DNA of 64,000 nt. It comes from Reticulitermes speratus. Its lineage: Eukaryota; Arthropoda; Insecta; Blattodea; Rhinotermitidae. Below, piece after piece: positions 43,621 to 56,031 of this stretch. The stretch is taken from contig JAJKFL010000007.1 in the NCBI GenBank assembly GCA_021186555.1, positions 186,001 through 250,000 on the forward strand. The letters run 5' to 3'. The translations under genes were made by a program, and so were the position numbers. The notes beneath the pieces were generated by a model that saw only the letters and a program-made list of their open reading frames with translations, had not been told where the DNA came from and did not search any database. Every line of letters starts with the position of its first letter. The stretch's first letter is position 1.

Positions 43621-46600
43621 CGACATTAAACATAACTTCTAGTTCTGTACCTCACAAGCACGACATTAAACATAACTTCTAGTTCTGTACCTCACAAGCA
43701 CGACATTAAACATAACTTCTAGTTCTGTACCTCACAAGCACGACATTAAACATAACTTCTAGTTCTGTACCTCACAAGCACATTAAACATAACTTCTAGT
43801 TCTGTACCTCACAAGCACGACATTAAACATAACTTCTAGTTCTGTACCTCACAAGCACGACATTAAACATAACTTCTAGTTCTGTACCTCACAAGCACGA
43901 CATTAAACATAACTTCTAGTTCTGTACCTTACAAGCACGACATTAAACATAACTTCTAGTTCTGTACCTCACAAGCACGACATTCAAACATAACTTCTAG
44001 TTCTGTACCTTACAAGCACATTAAACATAACTTCTAGTTCTGTACCTCACAAGCACATTAAACATAACTTCTAGTTCTGTACCTCACAAGCACGACATTA
44101 AACATAACTTCTAGTTCTGTACCTACAAGCACGACATTAAACATAACTTCTAGTTCTGTACCTACAAGCACGACATTAAACATAACTTCTAGTTACTGTA
44201 CCTTCAGCACGACATTAAACATAACTTCTAGTTCTGTACCTTACAAGCACGACATTAAACATAACTTCTAGTTCTGTACCTCACAAGCACATTAAACAAA
44301 CTTCTAGTTCTGTACCTCACAAGCACGACATTAAACATAACTTCTAGTTCTGTACCTACAAGCACGACATTAAAACATTAAACTTTCTAGTTCTGTACCT
44401 ACAAGCACATTAAATAACTTCTAGTTCTGTACCTCACAAGCACGACATTAAACATAACTTCTAGTTCTGTACCTTACAAGCACGCATTAAACATAACTTC
44501 TAGTTCTGTACCTCACAAGCACGACATTAAACATAACTTCTAGTTCTGTACCTCACAAGCACGATTAAACATAACTTCTAGTTCTGTACCTCACAAGCAC
44601 ACATTAAACATAACTTCTAGTTCTGTACCTTACAAGCACGACATTAAACATAACTTCTAGTTCTGTACCTCACAAGCACGACATTAAACATAACTTCTAG
44701 TTCTGTACCTCACAAGCACGACATTAAACATAACTTCTAGTTCTGTACCTCACAAGCACGACATTAAACATAACTTCTAGTTCTGTACCTTACAAGCACG
44801 ACATTAAACATAACTTCTAGTTCTGTACCTTACAACAGACATTAAACATAACTTCTAGTTCTGTACCTACAAGCACGACATTAAACATAACTTCTAGTTC
44901 TGTACCTCACAAGCACGACATTAAACATAACTTCTAGTTCTGTACCTCACAGCACATTAAACATAACTTCTAGTTCTGTACCTTACAAGCACGACATTAA
45001 ACATAACTTCTAGTTCTGTACCTTACAAGCACGACATTAAACATAACTTCTAGTTCTGTACCTCACAAGCACGACATTAAACATAACTTCTAGTTCTGTA
45101 CCTACAAGCACATTAAACATAACTTCTAGTTCTGTACCTTACAAGCACGACATTAAACATAACTTCTAGTTCTGTACCTCACAAGCACATTAAACATAAC
45201 TTCTAGTTCTGTACCTACAAGCACATTAAACATAACTTCTAGTTCTGTACCTTACAAGCACGACATTAAACATAACTTCTAGTTCTGTACTACAAGCACG
45301 ACATTAAACATAACTTCTAGTTCTGTACCTCACAAGCACATTAAACATACTTCTAGTTCTGTACCTTACAAGCACATTAAACATAACTTCTAGTTCTGTA
45401 CCTCACAAGCACATTAAACATAACTTCTAGTTCTGTACCTACAAGCACACATTAAACATAACTTCTAGTTCTGTACCTACAAGCACGACATTAAACATAA
45501 CTTCTAGTTCTGTACCTTACAAGCACGACATTAAACATAACTTCTAGTTCTGTACTCACAAGCACGACATTAAACATAACTTCTAGTTCTGTACCTCACA
45601 AGCACATTAAACATAACTTCTAGTTCTGTACCTCACAAGCACGACATTAAACATAACTTCTAGTTCTGTACCTTACAAGCACGACATTAAACATAACTTC
45701 TAGTTCTGTACCTTACAAGCACGACATTAAACATAACTTCTAGTTCTGTACCTACAAGCACATTAAACATAACTTCTAGTTCTGTACCTCACAAGCACAA
45801 CATTAAACATAACTTCTAGTTCTGTACTTACAAGCACGACATTAAACATAACTTCTAGTTCTGTACCTTACAAGCACGACATTAAACATAACTTCTAGTT
45901 CTGTACCTCACAAGCACGACATTAAACATAACTTCTAGTTCTGTACCTTACAAGCACGACATTAAACATAACTTCTAGTTCTGTACCTTACAAGCACGAC
46001 ATTAAACATAACTTCTAGTTCTGTACCTTACAAGCACGACATTAACATAACTTCTAGTTCTGTACCTCACAAGCACACATTAAACATAACTTCTAGTTCT
46101 GTACCTTACAAGCACGACATTAAACATAACTTCTAGTTCTGTACCTCACAAGCCGACATTAAACATAACTTCTAGTTCTGTACCTTACAAGCACAACATT
46201 AAACATAACTTCTAGTTCTGTACCTTACAAGCACGACATTAAACATAACTTCTAGTTCTGTACCTTACAAGCACGACATTAAACATAACTTCTAGTTCTG
46301 TACCTCACAAGCACACATTAAACATAACTTCTAGTTCTGTACCTTACAAGCACGACATTAAACATAACTTCTAGTTCTGTACCTCACAAGCACGACATTA
46401 AACATAACTTCTAGTTCTGTACCTTACAAGCACGACATTAAACATAACTTCTAGTTCTGTACCTTACAAGCACGACATTAAACATAACTTCTAGTTCTGT
46501 ACCTCACAAGCACGACATTAAACATAACTTCTAGTTCTGTACCTTACAAGCACGACATTAAACATAACTTCTAGTTCTGTACCTTACAAGCACGACATTA

Positions 46601-49232
46601 AACATAACTTCTAGTTCTGTACCTTACAAGCACGACATTAAACATAACTTCTAGTTCTGTACCTCACAAGCACGACATTAAACATAACTTCTAGTTCTGT
46701 ACCTTACAAGCACGACATTAAACATAACTTCTAGTTCTGTACCTTACAAGCACGACATTAAACATAACTTCTAGTTCTGTACCTCACAAGCACGACATTA
46801 AACATAACTTCTAGTTCTGTACCTTACAAGCACGACATTAAACATAACTTCTAGTTCTGTACCTTACAAGCACGACATTAAACATAACTTCTAGTTCTGT
46901 ACCTCACAAGCACGACATTAAACATAACTTCTAGTTCTGTACCTTACAAGCACGACATTAAACATAACTTCTAGTTCTGTACCTCACAAGCACATTAAAC
47001 ATAACTTCTAGTTCTGTACCTTACAAGCACGACATTAAACATAACTTCTAGTTCTGTACCTCACAAGCACATTAAACATAACTTCTAGTTCTGTACCTCA
47101 CAAGCACATTAAACATAACTTCTAGTTTTGTACCTCACAAGCACGACATTAAACATAACTTCTAGTTCTGTACCTCACAAGCACGACATTAAACATAACT
47201 TCTAGTTCTGTACCTTACAAGCACGACATTAAACATAACTTCTAGTTCTGTACCTCACAAGCACGACATTAAACATAACTTCTAGTTCTGTACCTCACAA
47301 GCACGACATTAAACATAACTTCTAGTTCTGTACCTTACAAGCACGACATTAAACATAACTTCTAGTTCTGTACCTCACAAGCACGACATTAAACATAACT
47401 TCTAGTTCTGTACCTTACAAGCACGACATTAAACATAACTTCTAGTTCTGTACCTCATAAGCACGACATTAAACATAACTTCTAGTTCTGTACCTCACAA
47501 GCACATTAAACATAACTTCTAGTTCTGTACCTCACAAGCACATTAAACATAACTTCTAGTTTTGTACCTCACAAGCACGACATTAAACATAACTTCTAGT
47601 TCTGTACCTCACAAGCACGACATTAAACATAACTTCTAGTTCTGTACCTTACAAGCACGACATTAAACATAACTTCTAGTTCTGTACCTCACAAGCACAT
47701 TAAACATAACTTCTAGTTTTGTACCTCACAAGCACGACATTAAACATAACTTCTAGTTCTGTACCTCACAAGCACGACATTAAACATAACTTCTAGTTCT
47801 GTACCTTACAAGCACGACATTAAACATAACTTCTAGTTCTGTACCTCACAAGCACGACATTAAACATAACTTCTAGTTCTGTACCTCACAAGCACATTAA
47901 ACATAACTTCTAGTTCTGTACCTCACAAGCACATTAAACATAACTTCTAGTTTTGTACCTCACAAGCACGACATTAAACATAACTTCTAGTTCTGTACCT
48001 CACAAGCACGACATTAAACATAACTTCTAGTTCTGTACCTTACAAGCACGACATTAAACATAACTTCTAGTTCTGTACCTCACAAGCACGACATTAAACA
48101 TAACTTCTAGTTCTGTACCTCACAAGCACGACATTAAACATAACTTCTAGTTCTGTACCTTACAAGCACGACATTAAACATAACTTCTAGTTCTGTACCT
48201 CACAAGCACGACATTAAACATAACTTCTAGTTCTGTACCTCACAAGCACGACATTAAACATAACTTCTAGTTCTGTACCTTACAAGCACGACATTAAACA
48301 TAACTTCTAGTTCTGTACCTCACAAGCACGACATTAAACATAACTTCTAGTTCTGTACCTTACAAGCACGACATTAAACATAACTTCTAGTTCTGTACCT
48401 CACAAGCACGACATTAAACATAACTTCTAGTTCTGTACCTCACAAGCACATTAAACATAACTTCTAGTTCTGTACCTTACAAGCACGACATTAAACATAA
48501 CTTCTAGTTCTGTACCTCACAAGCACATTAAACATAACTTCTAGTTCTGTACCTCACAAGCACATTAAACATAACTTCTAGTTTTGTACCTCACAAGCAC
48601 GACATTAAACATAACTTCTAGTTCTGTACCTCACAAGCACGACATTAAACATAACTTCTAGTTCTGTACCTTACAAGCACGACATTAAACATAACTTCTA
48701 GTTCTGTACCTCACAAGCACGACATTAAACATAACTTCTAGTTCTGTACCTCACAAGCACGACATTAAACATAACTTCTAGTTCTGTACCTTACAAGCAC
48801 GACATTAAACATAACTTCTAGTTCTGTACCTCACAAGCACATTAAACATAACTTCTAGTTCTGTACCTCACAAGCACATTAAACATTACTTCTAGTTCTG
48901 TACCTCACAAGCACATTAAACATAACTTCTAGTTCTGTACCTTACAAGCACGACATTAAACATAACTTCTAGTTCTGTACCTTACAAGCACGACATTAAA
49001 CATAACTTCTAGTTCTGTACCTCACAAGCACAACATTAAACATAACTTCTAGTTCTGTACCTTACAAGCACGACATTAAACATAACTTCTAGTTCTGTAC
49101 CTCACAAGCACAACATTAAACATAATTTCTAGTTCTGTACCTCACAAGCACAACATTAAACATAACTTCTAGTTCTGTACCTCACAAGCACAACATTAAA
49201 CATAATTTCTAGTTCTGTACCTCACAAGCACG
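43621..49232. repeat. Giant 40-bp satellite-like array, about 140 copies (5.6 kb)
   Basis: The unit is CACGACATTAAACATAACTT followed by CTAGTTCTGTACCTCACAAG; a 36-bp form lacks CGAC. C/T variants at CCTCACAAG or CCTTACAAG and a rare AGTTTTGTACC form (near 47124, 47558, 47716, 47950 and 48580) recur in the same local context, which shows higher-order duplication. Between about 43770 and 46330 many units carry single-base deletions; outside that zone units are clean. Confidence 0.98.
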
Positions 49233-50404
49233 ATAAACAGACCGTAAGTCAGCAACAACGTCTCCCCGGTACTAAAAGTTCCTCTGCCAACTTGTGCCCT
49301 TGATAATAATTTAACCGAACACGAAAGACGTAACCAAGCTGTCAACTGTACTGCACGCACAGCGCGCTCTGTTATTGCATTTAAACACGTATAATTATTT
49401 TTGTTTAATTATTTTGAAAACCATAAGAGTTACCGAAAGAATTAAGGGACGCACAATAGGTCCCTTTTTTGTGTACAGCTACTGTGCTGAGTACTTTCGC
49501 TTCGATACTTATTTAGCGAGTTACAGCCGAGTTGCGCTCAGAAATGCATGTGGCTCTTCACGCATGTCCGTTAGTAAATACTTGGACTACCTCAACAAGT
49601 TTTAGTAAAATTCCCCGATATCAGATTTCATTTAAAAATGCGTTCGCCAATTTTCTAGTTTACAAGTGCGAGGCACACACAGCGAAGCTAGTAGTGACAT
49701 TTCTGCAGCGTTTCATTTTGAGCGCGCAAAAAGACCGCCCCGACAGACAGCTAATTCGCTAATTGTAATCCGCGAATAACGAAAACGGCATGCCTAATGT
49801 CGTCCGGGACATGACGCCGTGTAGTTCGCTAGAGTGAAGTGTGCTTCTTGCATCGTCTTCCCTGAAGATGGAGCCAGAAGATTCATGCGAAAATCAGCAC
49901 CCGCCTAACCGCACACCCCACAAGACAGACAGCTCCGTGGCAACACAACATACATACATTATGAACATATTATTTCGGCAACGTGACTTTTAATTGCACT
50001 TTACATAGCTGTGTTGCGCAACAGACAGCCACACAGCGTTACATGGACATAGTCCTGCATGTCTGTATTCAGTGGACCGCTCATCACACGATATGACACG
50101 CTGTCAAGACCACACCTTGAATAAGCAGTTGCTGACCCACGGGAAGGGATTGGGTGGAGTGTTAACAGTTCCTAACAGTATGAAAGTGACATTTTAACTC
50201 TGTAAGCAGCCAAGTGCGAGGTCACAGAGGTGACCGAAATGTGAACATGCAGTGTGTTGCCTGATCGGGCTGTCACACAACGGTAGGTCGTGTCATTGCT
50301 CAGAGGTTAGTCGCGGTCTGTCACCGCGGTGGCGTGCATTCGCTTGCAGGCAACACGATGTGCGAGTAGTGGCACTGGACAGGCTTTTCTCCCACTGCTT
50401 CCGA
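49233..50404. other. Intronic stretch with a degenerate hammerhead-like core
   Basis: CCCTGAAGATGGAGCCAGAA at 49860 followed by GCGAAAATC resembles the Penelope-type core but is too decayed to fold. No exon seen. Confidence 0.4.
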
Positions 50405-50649
50405 CTTTTTTGTGACGCAACAGCCCTACTCGGGCTTAGGCCGCCTCAGTGTTGAGGTTTCGAGATCACACTCAGAGATTCGGTAGGAGTCCCCTGGACG
50501 AGGGATCGGCCCGACGCAGAGGCCTCTACCTGCACAACACACAACATTCACAGGAGGCACATCCATGCCCCCCGACAGGATTCGAACCCGCAATCCGAGC
50601 GAGTGGCCGCAGACGTACGCCTTAGACCGCGCGGCCACTGGGATCGGCT
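50405..50649 (-). mobile_element. SINE A, minus orientation
   Basis: A T-rich start (reverse poly(A)), body with TCGGTAGGAGTCCCCTGGAC, reverse B box GGATTCGAACCCG and reverse A-box region CCTTAGACCGCGCGGCCACT. No clear target duplication. Confidence 0.85.
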
Positions 50650-51554
50650 GTACTTTGGATTTGCGCGGCAAATTCCCATTACTTCAGTGCTCCATATTCA
50701 TTTGTCATGCGGGGGTGGAAATAGGGCCAATTAGAGGCCGCAGTGCCACAGGTACATATTCTGACCTCACCACGAGAATAAAGGAAAAGCAGCAAAAATG
50801 GAATGGCGATTATCAGGGAAAGCCGAAGAGACTCACTCAGCCAGTGCCACTTGGTCCACCACAAGCCTCACACGAAGTCAGCCGGGGTTAAACCCGAAGC
50901 TCGCTGATGTGTCAGAGCTTAACCGAGTGTGCCAGGTGGCGGAGTACAAACTGCTACACACAACCGCGGGTAATCTAGCAGGCTATGAACTGCTGGTTTC
51001 ATAAAAGGCGAAGGTTTACTTGACGAGCTGTGCGACTGTCGGCTTCTGAATGACTGCACAGGTATAAAGAGTGCTGCAATTAAAGCCCGTGACGCTAAGG
51101 AGTTGATACGAAACGTTCACACAGGCGTCAGAACAGCAACTCAGCGCAAAAGTCGATACAACACGCGCACGCTATCGCCCTGCAGGCATGTAAACACGCT
51201 GTGCTGACGACACAACATGGAGATCGGGCGGACGCTTGAGCAGTTTGTTTTAACAGCTAATTGTGTTTAAATGATTTATAAGAGGCGTGTTTGAACTGAG
51301 ACAGGACACGCCCTTCCGACATTCGTGACGTCCAGCCGTCATCGGCTCTTCGTTACACCGACAGCGCATAAGCTAATGGCGACAGCAGTTAGACCATGAC
51401 TAACGATCATTTGGTTCCATCAGACAAGCTGCCAGTATCTAACATCATCCACAGTTTCATTAACAATCTGAACTCTAGATCTCGAAGCCAATGTGAGGAG
51501 CGAAGCAGAGTTCTCGCTCGCCTTAATTAAGAAACACTGCATGGATCCGCATGG
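50650..51554. other. Intronic stretch, no exon seen
   Basis: Nothing recognised. Confidence 0.5.
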
Positions 51555-51660
51555 CTCCATGCATTCTTGAAGTCGCACTAGAGTAAGGTTACAGTTTATC
51601 TTCACGCTGTAGCCGCTTTACGGCCCGGAAAGAAGTCCCAGTAGCCATGGGACACGCGGT
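51555..51660 (-). mobile_element. SINE B fragment
   Basis: CATGCATTCTTGAAGTCGCA tail-like block, then CTTCACGCTGTAGCCGCTTT and CGGAAAGAAGTCCCAGTA. Confidence 0.5.
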
Positions 51661-51715
51661 AGTGTGAGCCCTGCCTTCTGACAAGCACGGTGAGAAACGG
51701 AGCTATTGGACAAGC

Positions 51716-51744
51716 GGGGGGGGGGGGGGGGGGGGGGGGGGGGG
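51716..51744. repeat. G29 homopolymer
   Basis: Uninterrupted run of 29 G. Length is likely uncertain in the assembly. Confidence 0.9.
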
Positions 51745-51954
51745 TGAAATACTGGACACAAAAAATCTTCTGACAGTATTGCATATGAAACTGACTGCTG
51801 TACCCATCTAGGCCGTTATGTCTGTCTTCAGGAATGTAATTCAACTAACGAAATACTCGTTTGCAGTCCAAGCAATGTAGACACAAGGGCGGTTAATTGC
51901 ATCTTGCGAAAACGCAGATTTACCACATTGGTCCGTGGAAGAGCCGGAACAGCG

Positions 51955-52065
51955 ACCGTCCAGATGGCTCTGAGACCCCCTTAAGCTCTAACGCAATGGG
52001 TACCGGGACTCCTCCTTCGGGGGTAAAGCGGCCGGCATGTGAAGATGACCATTCATTGTCGTGTT
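51955..52065 (+). mobile_element. SINE B fragment
   Basis: AATGGGTACCGGGACTCCTC, then GGGGGTAAAGCGGCCGGCAT and GAAGATGACCATTC. Confidence 0.6.
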
Positions 52066-52184
52066 GACCGATGTTACGCACGCAAGCACTGCCCCGTATG
52101 TCTGCCTACTCGTATTAAGCGCGGGCACAGCTTTGCCTAGCAGTGGCAGTGAAGGCTGAATGCGCCGACTTTCGTCAGTGAACC

Positions 52185-52187
<3 letters not shown>

Positions 52188-52215
<28 letters not shown>
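52188..52215. repeat. C28 homopolymer
   Basis: Uninterrupted run of 28 C, 443 bp after the G29 run. Flanks of the two runs are not complementary. Confidence 0.9.
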
Positions 52216-52767
52216 ACAATCAGACACTTCCGTCACTGGCCCAGTAGGCCTCTATATATATCATGACCGCCTCCAACCTCGTACAAAATTTCACTGTTAA
52301 TTTTGCTTACATTTCTGATGCCGTATGAACTCGTAATTCAGAAGTGACAAGCCGCTCCCAGCATTTAGCAGCTGCAGTATAGTTACATGTTATTGTGTCA
52401 CTGCATTATGTATGTCTTGTTGTTATGTCGCCGGACGTTAGCGATTTCTCTGATGCCCTGAATTGTTCTCCTCGAAGCAAATTGTCTCCTCCACCCTTCT
52501 TATTTCCTCACCGGATGTGGCGTAAGACCCCAAGACTTGGGACCGGAAACTAGACACCTTGCTGTGTATTGCGGCTGTTACAGACGTTGCCGGTGATAAA
52601 TTAGACATGCAGGCCTGCACCTATGCACAACACAGCAGGGCGTATCGATTATTAAGCCTGGAGTTGTGCTTTTGCACACTTTCCCTCGATATTCATTTGT
52701 TGTAGACCGACTACGTATGTATTGCAGCAGACACTTAATGTGTTTGAGGTAATGAGCAAGTTTGTTG
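52216..52767. other. Intronic stretch, no exon seen
   Basis: Nothing recognised. Confidence 0.5.
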
Positions 52768-52970
52768 GAACGGGGTATAGCTCCTCGCGTTCTTAACCTC
52801 AGCTCTGGATGGAGGTGAGTAGTCCGAATCACGTCCCGCCCGTTTTTACTCTCGCGCTGGGTGGGCTACAGAGCTGATCCGGATAAAGAAGAGAGAAATT
52901 CGTGCCACTTACGGGCATCGAACACCAGTCTTCCAGCTGCAGTTAATCACTACAGTTAGCCACTCGAGAT
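52768..52970 (-). mobile_element. SINE B, minus orientation
   Basis: GGGGTATAGCTCCTCGCGTT, CACGTCCCGCCCGTTTTTAC, CGCTGGGTGGGCTACAGAGC, and the head with GGGCATCGAACACCAGTC. The G-rich centre is shortened. Confidence 0.7.
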
Positions 52971-54025
52971 TTTTTCTCACACATCTGTCGCAAACTGAAT
53001 CACTCTACACATGTATTTCACAGCTTTCAGCCCGAAGACAGCCTATCCACAATAAGTACTTTCGTGACTTTTCCCCTGTCCCGCCAGGAAAATTCCGGGA
53101 CTAGCTGAATTATGCAACTACCGACCCCTTTCAGATCCTTTCCACGTAATCAGTGATCAAAATATTCGACCAAATATAATCTGAAATGCGGGTAGCTTTG
53201 TGAAATAAACCGCAAAACGAAATGAAGCATCAGCGAACTGCAGTGCAAAGATTACGGTGTTGTGTTCAAGAACATGACGCCTCGCAGTTTGGTAGCTGAT
53301 GTTATTTAGCCTATGTACCGAACTGCAGGAAGTCATACGTGTATCGCACTAAGGCCGTAACTTGGCACTTACCGCCCTGCTAACCTGAACTCTCATTACG
53401 GTGGAACACTTCATCAGCAGTAAAGCTCGTCGGTGTTCATGTTAGCAGTCTGGGACACACTGAAGTGTTCTGAAGCACTCTATTCTGTCCAACTCGGTAT
53501 TAAATCTGCCAGTCTGTGTTGTAAGGACAGCTGTGATGATGTGCGGGTAGCCTACTGAACGACAGTGCAGTTAAAAGTATGCTTTCTACCTACAAGCTGC
53601 AGGCACACCGTTCGAGTGCCTGGAATTAAAAGCCGTTCATTGAGATGTGGGATGTGTAACATTTCACAGCAAGACAAGACAAGGACCTGTGTCGTGGCAG
53701 TCACAGTTCTGCAGAAGACGTGGGTAGGCGAGTGACTCATGCAGCAAGGAAAGGCCACATACATTGCTTGTCCAAAATGGCGTGCTGAGTAAATGAGCGT
53801 AACGCGACACAGGGTACAGGAAATTACTGTCCACCGAGTTAATGCAAATCTCAACTTAAAAATGTGACTGAAAAGGATTACTGACCTCTAACGTTTGGTT
53901 CATCCTTTAGAACTGAAGGAAAATTAGCCTAGCTTTTGTATTCCCATGCAAAGTTAATGGACATAAAGAACATCAGGCCTGCTCGGGTTCAAGAAACAGA
54001 TCATGACCTAATCTGAAACACTAAC
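52971..54025. other. Intronic stretch, no exon seen
   Basis: Nothing recognised. Confidence 0.5.
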
Positions 54026-54150
54026 GCGGCATCTGCCTGGAGTGACAGACGATACCGTGAAAAATGTAAGCCAGAATAACCGGTCTCCGGAGATTCGAAC
54101 TGGGGACCTCCCGAATACGAAGAACAGAATCAAGTGATTATTGTACGGCT
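54026..54150 (-). mobile_element. SINE C, diverged
   Basis: GCATCTGCCTGGAGTGACAG start, then reverse B box AGATTCGAACTGGGGACCTC and CCGAATACGAAG. This resembles a tRNA-headed repeat widespread in insects. The middle is decayed. Confidence 0.5.
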
Positions 54151-54339
54151 GACAAATCATAACATATCCGAATAAAAGTTTTTCTAAATTGCAAAATTTC
54201 TAAATAAAATCACGACTGTCGCACTTTTCTGTGAACCAATTAATCTGGCTCAAGACAGACGGAAGGAAAGGCTCTTGTGTAGGCAGGACGCACTGTCAGC
54301 AGTGCGGACTAACTATACTGTACAGTCGAATGATTGGAC

Positions 54340-54500
54340 GATAGTGAAGAATGAAGTGGCAGGCTCTGAGAGGAAGCGACCATTGCCTAATCGAGGTAAT
54401 AAACTGGCATCTTTCTGGACACACTGAGGAAAACCACGGGAAACCTCTGTCAGGTTATCCGATATCCCGACTGACACGTCAAATAACCATTCGCTTTGTA
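54340..54500 (-). mobile_element. SINE C fragment
   Basis: CTGGCATCTTTCTGGACACA, GGAAAACCACGGGAAACCTC and TGTCAGGTTATCCGA, in the order of SINE C; the head is missing. Confidence 0.45.
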
Positions 54501-54706
54501 TCGTTTTGTCCATTCCACTCACATAAGTAAAGCAGCACAGTTATTTCTCTTCTGAATTAACGGATTTTGGATTCCAATCCTCCAAAAATGTCATTTCTAA
54601 TTCTGACCCTTCTTGTTTTTCCTCAATATTTTTAACATTCCATATCCATTACTCAGATTCGCTTTAAATAAAGGCCATATGATCATTTCGGCCAAAGCTA
54701 ACACGC

Positions 54707-55000
54707 CCAAGCCGCGAAAGCTCAGTCGGTTTCTAGGCTACTGGCTGGACGACAGAGGAATCTGGGTTCGATTGCAAGCAAGGGCAGGAGTCGTGTCTGT
54801 GCCAGACCGACTTTGTAGCTAGCCAGCTCCTCATTTAACGGGTGCCGCTTGCCTTTTCCGGCATGAAAGCGGTCTGGGCCTGACGCTGATCACTCACCCA
54901 TATCTAGTGCTGAAGTTAACAATACGTGGATCTATACCTCCACCTCTCCATATGTCTTTATGACGTGATGCTTTATTAAGCACAGGGACAAATCTACCTT
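54707..55000 (+). mobile_element. SINE B, plus orientation, just upstream of the large exon
   Basis: A-box region AAAGCTCAGTCGGTTTCTAG, B box GGGTTCGATTGC, body with AAGCGGTCTGGGCCTGACGC, tail ATCTATACCTCCACCTCTCC, and TTTATGACGTGATGCTTTAT. It ends about 75 bp before the exon acceptor at 55074, so it may supply or disturb intronic splicing signals. Confidence 0.78.
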
Positions 55001-55074
55001 TCACATAATGACGCCCACAATGACGGAAGTGCTGGAATATAGCACAATGAAGCTCTGTCTGTATTTGGTTGCAG

Positions 55075-56031
55075 GCGCGGTTCCAGCAGAAGCAGATGCA
55101 GGAGAAGGAGCAGAAACTGCTGCGACTGTACGAGAGCCAGACCCAGAGGGCGTTTCAACGTGTGGGTCGCGGCAGCGCAGGCAGTTCCTCTTCGTCAGTC
55201 TCGTCAACCTCGTCCACACTGGGCGCAGGCAAAGTGCGCCAGCTATTCCAGGAGCGGAGACAGCACAACGGACCGAAGACAGCGGGCTCGGGACCTACAG
55301 GCTGGGACCGCAGCTATCCACTTGAACCACTCGAAGGTACAACAAAACAACGTCTTCAAGCTTCTAAAAGCACGGGCAACCTTAAAGCTGTAAGAGGAAC
55401 AAGCTTGGAGAGGAGTTATTCTAACAACATCACAACGAGCAACCATTATCAGGTCAGAAACCAAGCCCGTCGGTCCAAAAGTCAAGTTCGTGATAACAAT
55501 TACATCGTAGCCGACCTGGGAGGCAGTTTCAGGCAGCAGCAGCTCTATGATGACGACGATGACGATGACATTATAGATTACCCACAAAACCACCAGCCCA
55601 GACATTATCGAGACGAGCAGAATAACAGAATTCGCTTGGAAAGAGAACAGAGAGAACGAACATACGACAAGTACCAAGACGAAGACTACGATATAGAAAA
55701 TGAAGATCCTCCATTTCAACAACTAGACGACGACGTGGATGATTTCAACGATTCGTCACGTGTGTTCCAGAAACTTCCGAATGTTGGTGGCCGACTACTG
55801 ATGGAAACGAAGGCAAACAATAACAACAAGAATAACGTGGACAGGTATAAGACTTACAATGCGACGAATAATGGAACACGTGCCAGTGGCAGGAATATGA
55901 GCGATAAAGAGGACATTGGCAGGAGACTGACGCCTCCTGTCGGCAAGGAGCCACTGCAGCGTCGCCGTGAGCCACTGGATGCTGCTCCAGTAGCCAAGCC
56001 CAAGACGACGGTGGCGACCAAGAAGCCTGAG
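55075..56031 (+). CDS. Large internal coding exon; tentatively a ZC2HC1C-like C2HC zinc-finger protein, N-terminal region
   Basis: Seen: acceptor GTCTGTATTTGGTTGCAG, 319 open codons, donor GAG|GTGAGT at 56032, phase 0 at both ends. With the 19551 exon this gives residues 26-344. A Gln/Lys/Glu-rich helix (about 20-55), a Ser-rich linker (59-73), a basic block KVRQLFQERR (78-87), RSYPLEPL (104-111), an acidic patch with seven Asp (184-190), then Asn-rich and basic low-complexity sequence ending KPKTTVATKKPE. Codon use and charge pattern differ sharply from the surrounding repeats. No membrane segment. Known/inferred: the N-terminal blocks resemble, from memory, insect ZC2HC1C-type proteins, whose zinc fingers would follow in a later exon outside the window. 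Without that exon the family is tentative. A longer reading to the stop at 56079 would only be intron retention. Confidence 0.83.

Larger units (their letters stand above)
19626..55074 (+). other. Proposed intron 2 (35.4 kb)
   Basis: It runs from the donor GTGAGT at 19626 to the acceptor GTCTGTATTTGGTTGCAG ending at 55074. It contains the mariner, the Harbinger derivative, most SINEs, the hammerhead palindromes and eight tandem arrays of three or more copies, including the 5.6-kb one. I found no convincing additional exon inside, although short exons could be missed. Confidence 0.65.

Noticed and set aside
43621-49232. CRISPR-like array
   Set aside because: Units are directly adjacent with no unique spacers, and the context is eukaryotic. 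The same holds for all other arrays.
50560-50649. Possible tRNA genes at the heads of SINE A copies (also 18104 and 62020-62093)
   Set aside because: A and B boxes are present but the cloverleaf is incomplete and the sequence continues into the SINE body with target duplications; SINE heads.
51716-52215. G29 and C28 runs as inverted ends of one element
   Set aside because: Sequences next to the two runs are not complementary and no target duplication is seen.
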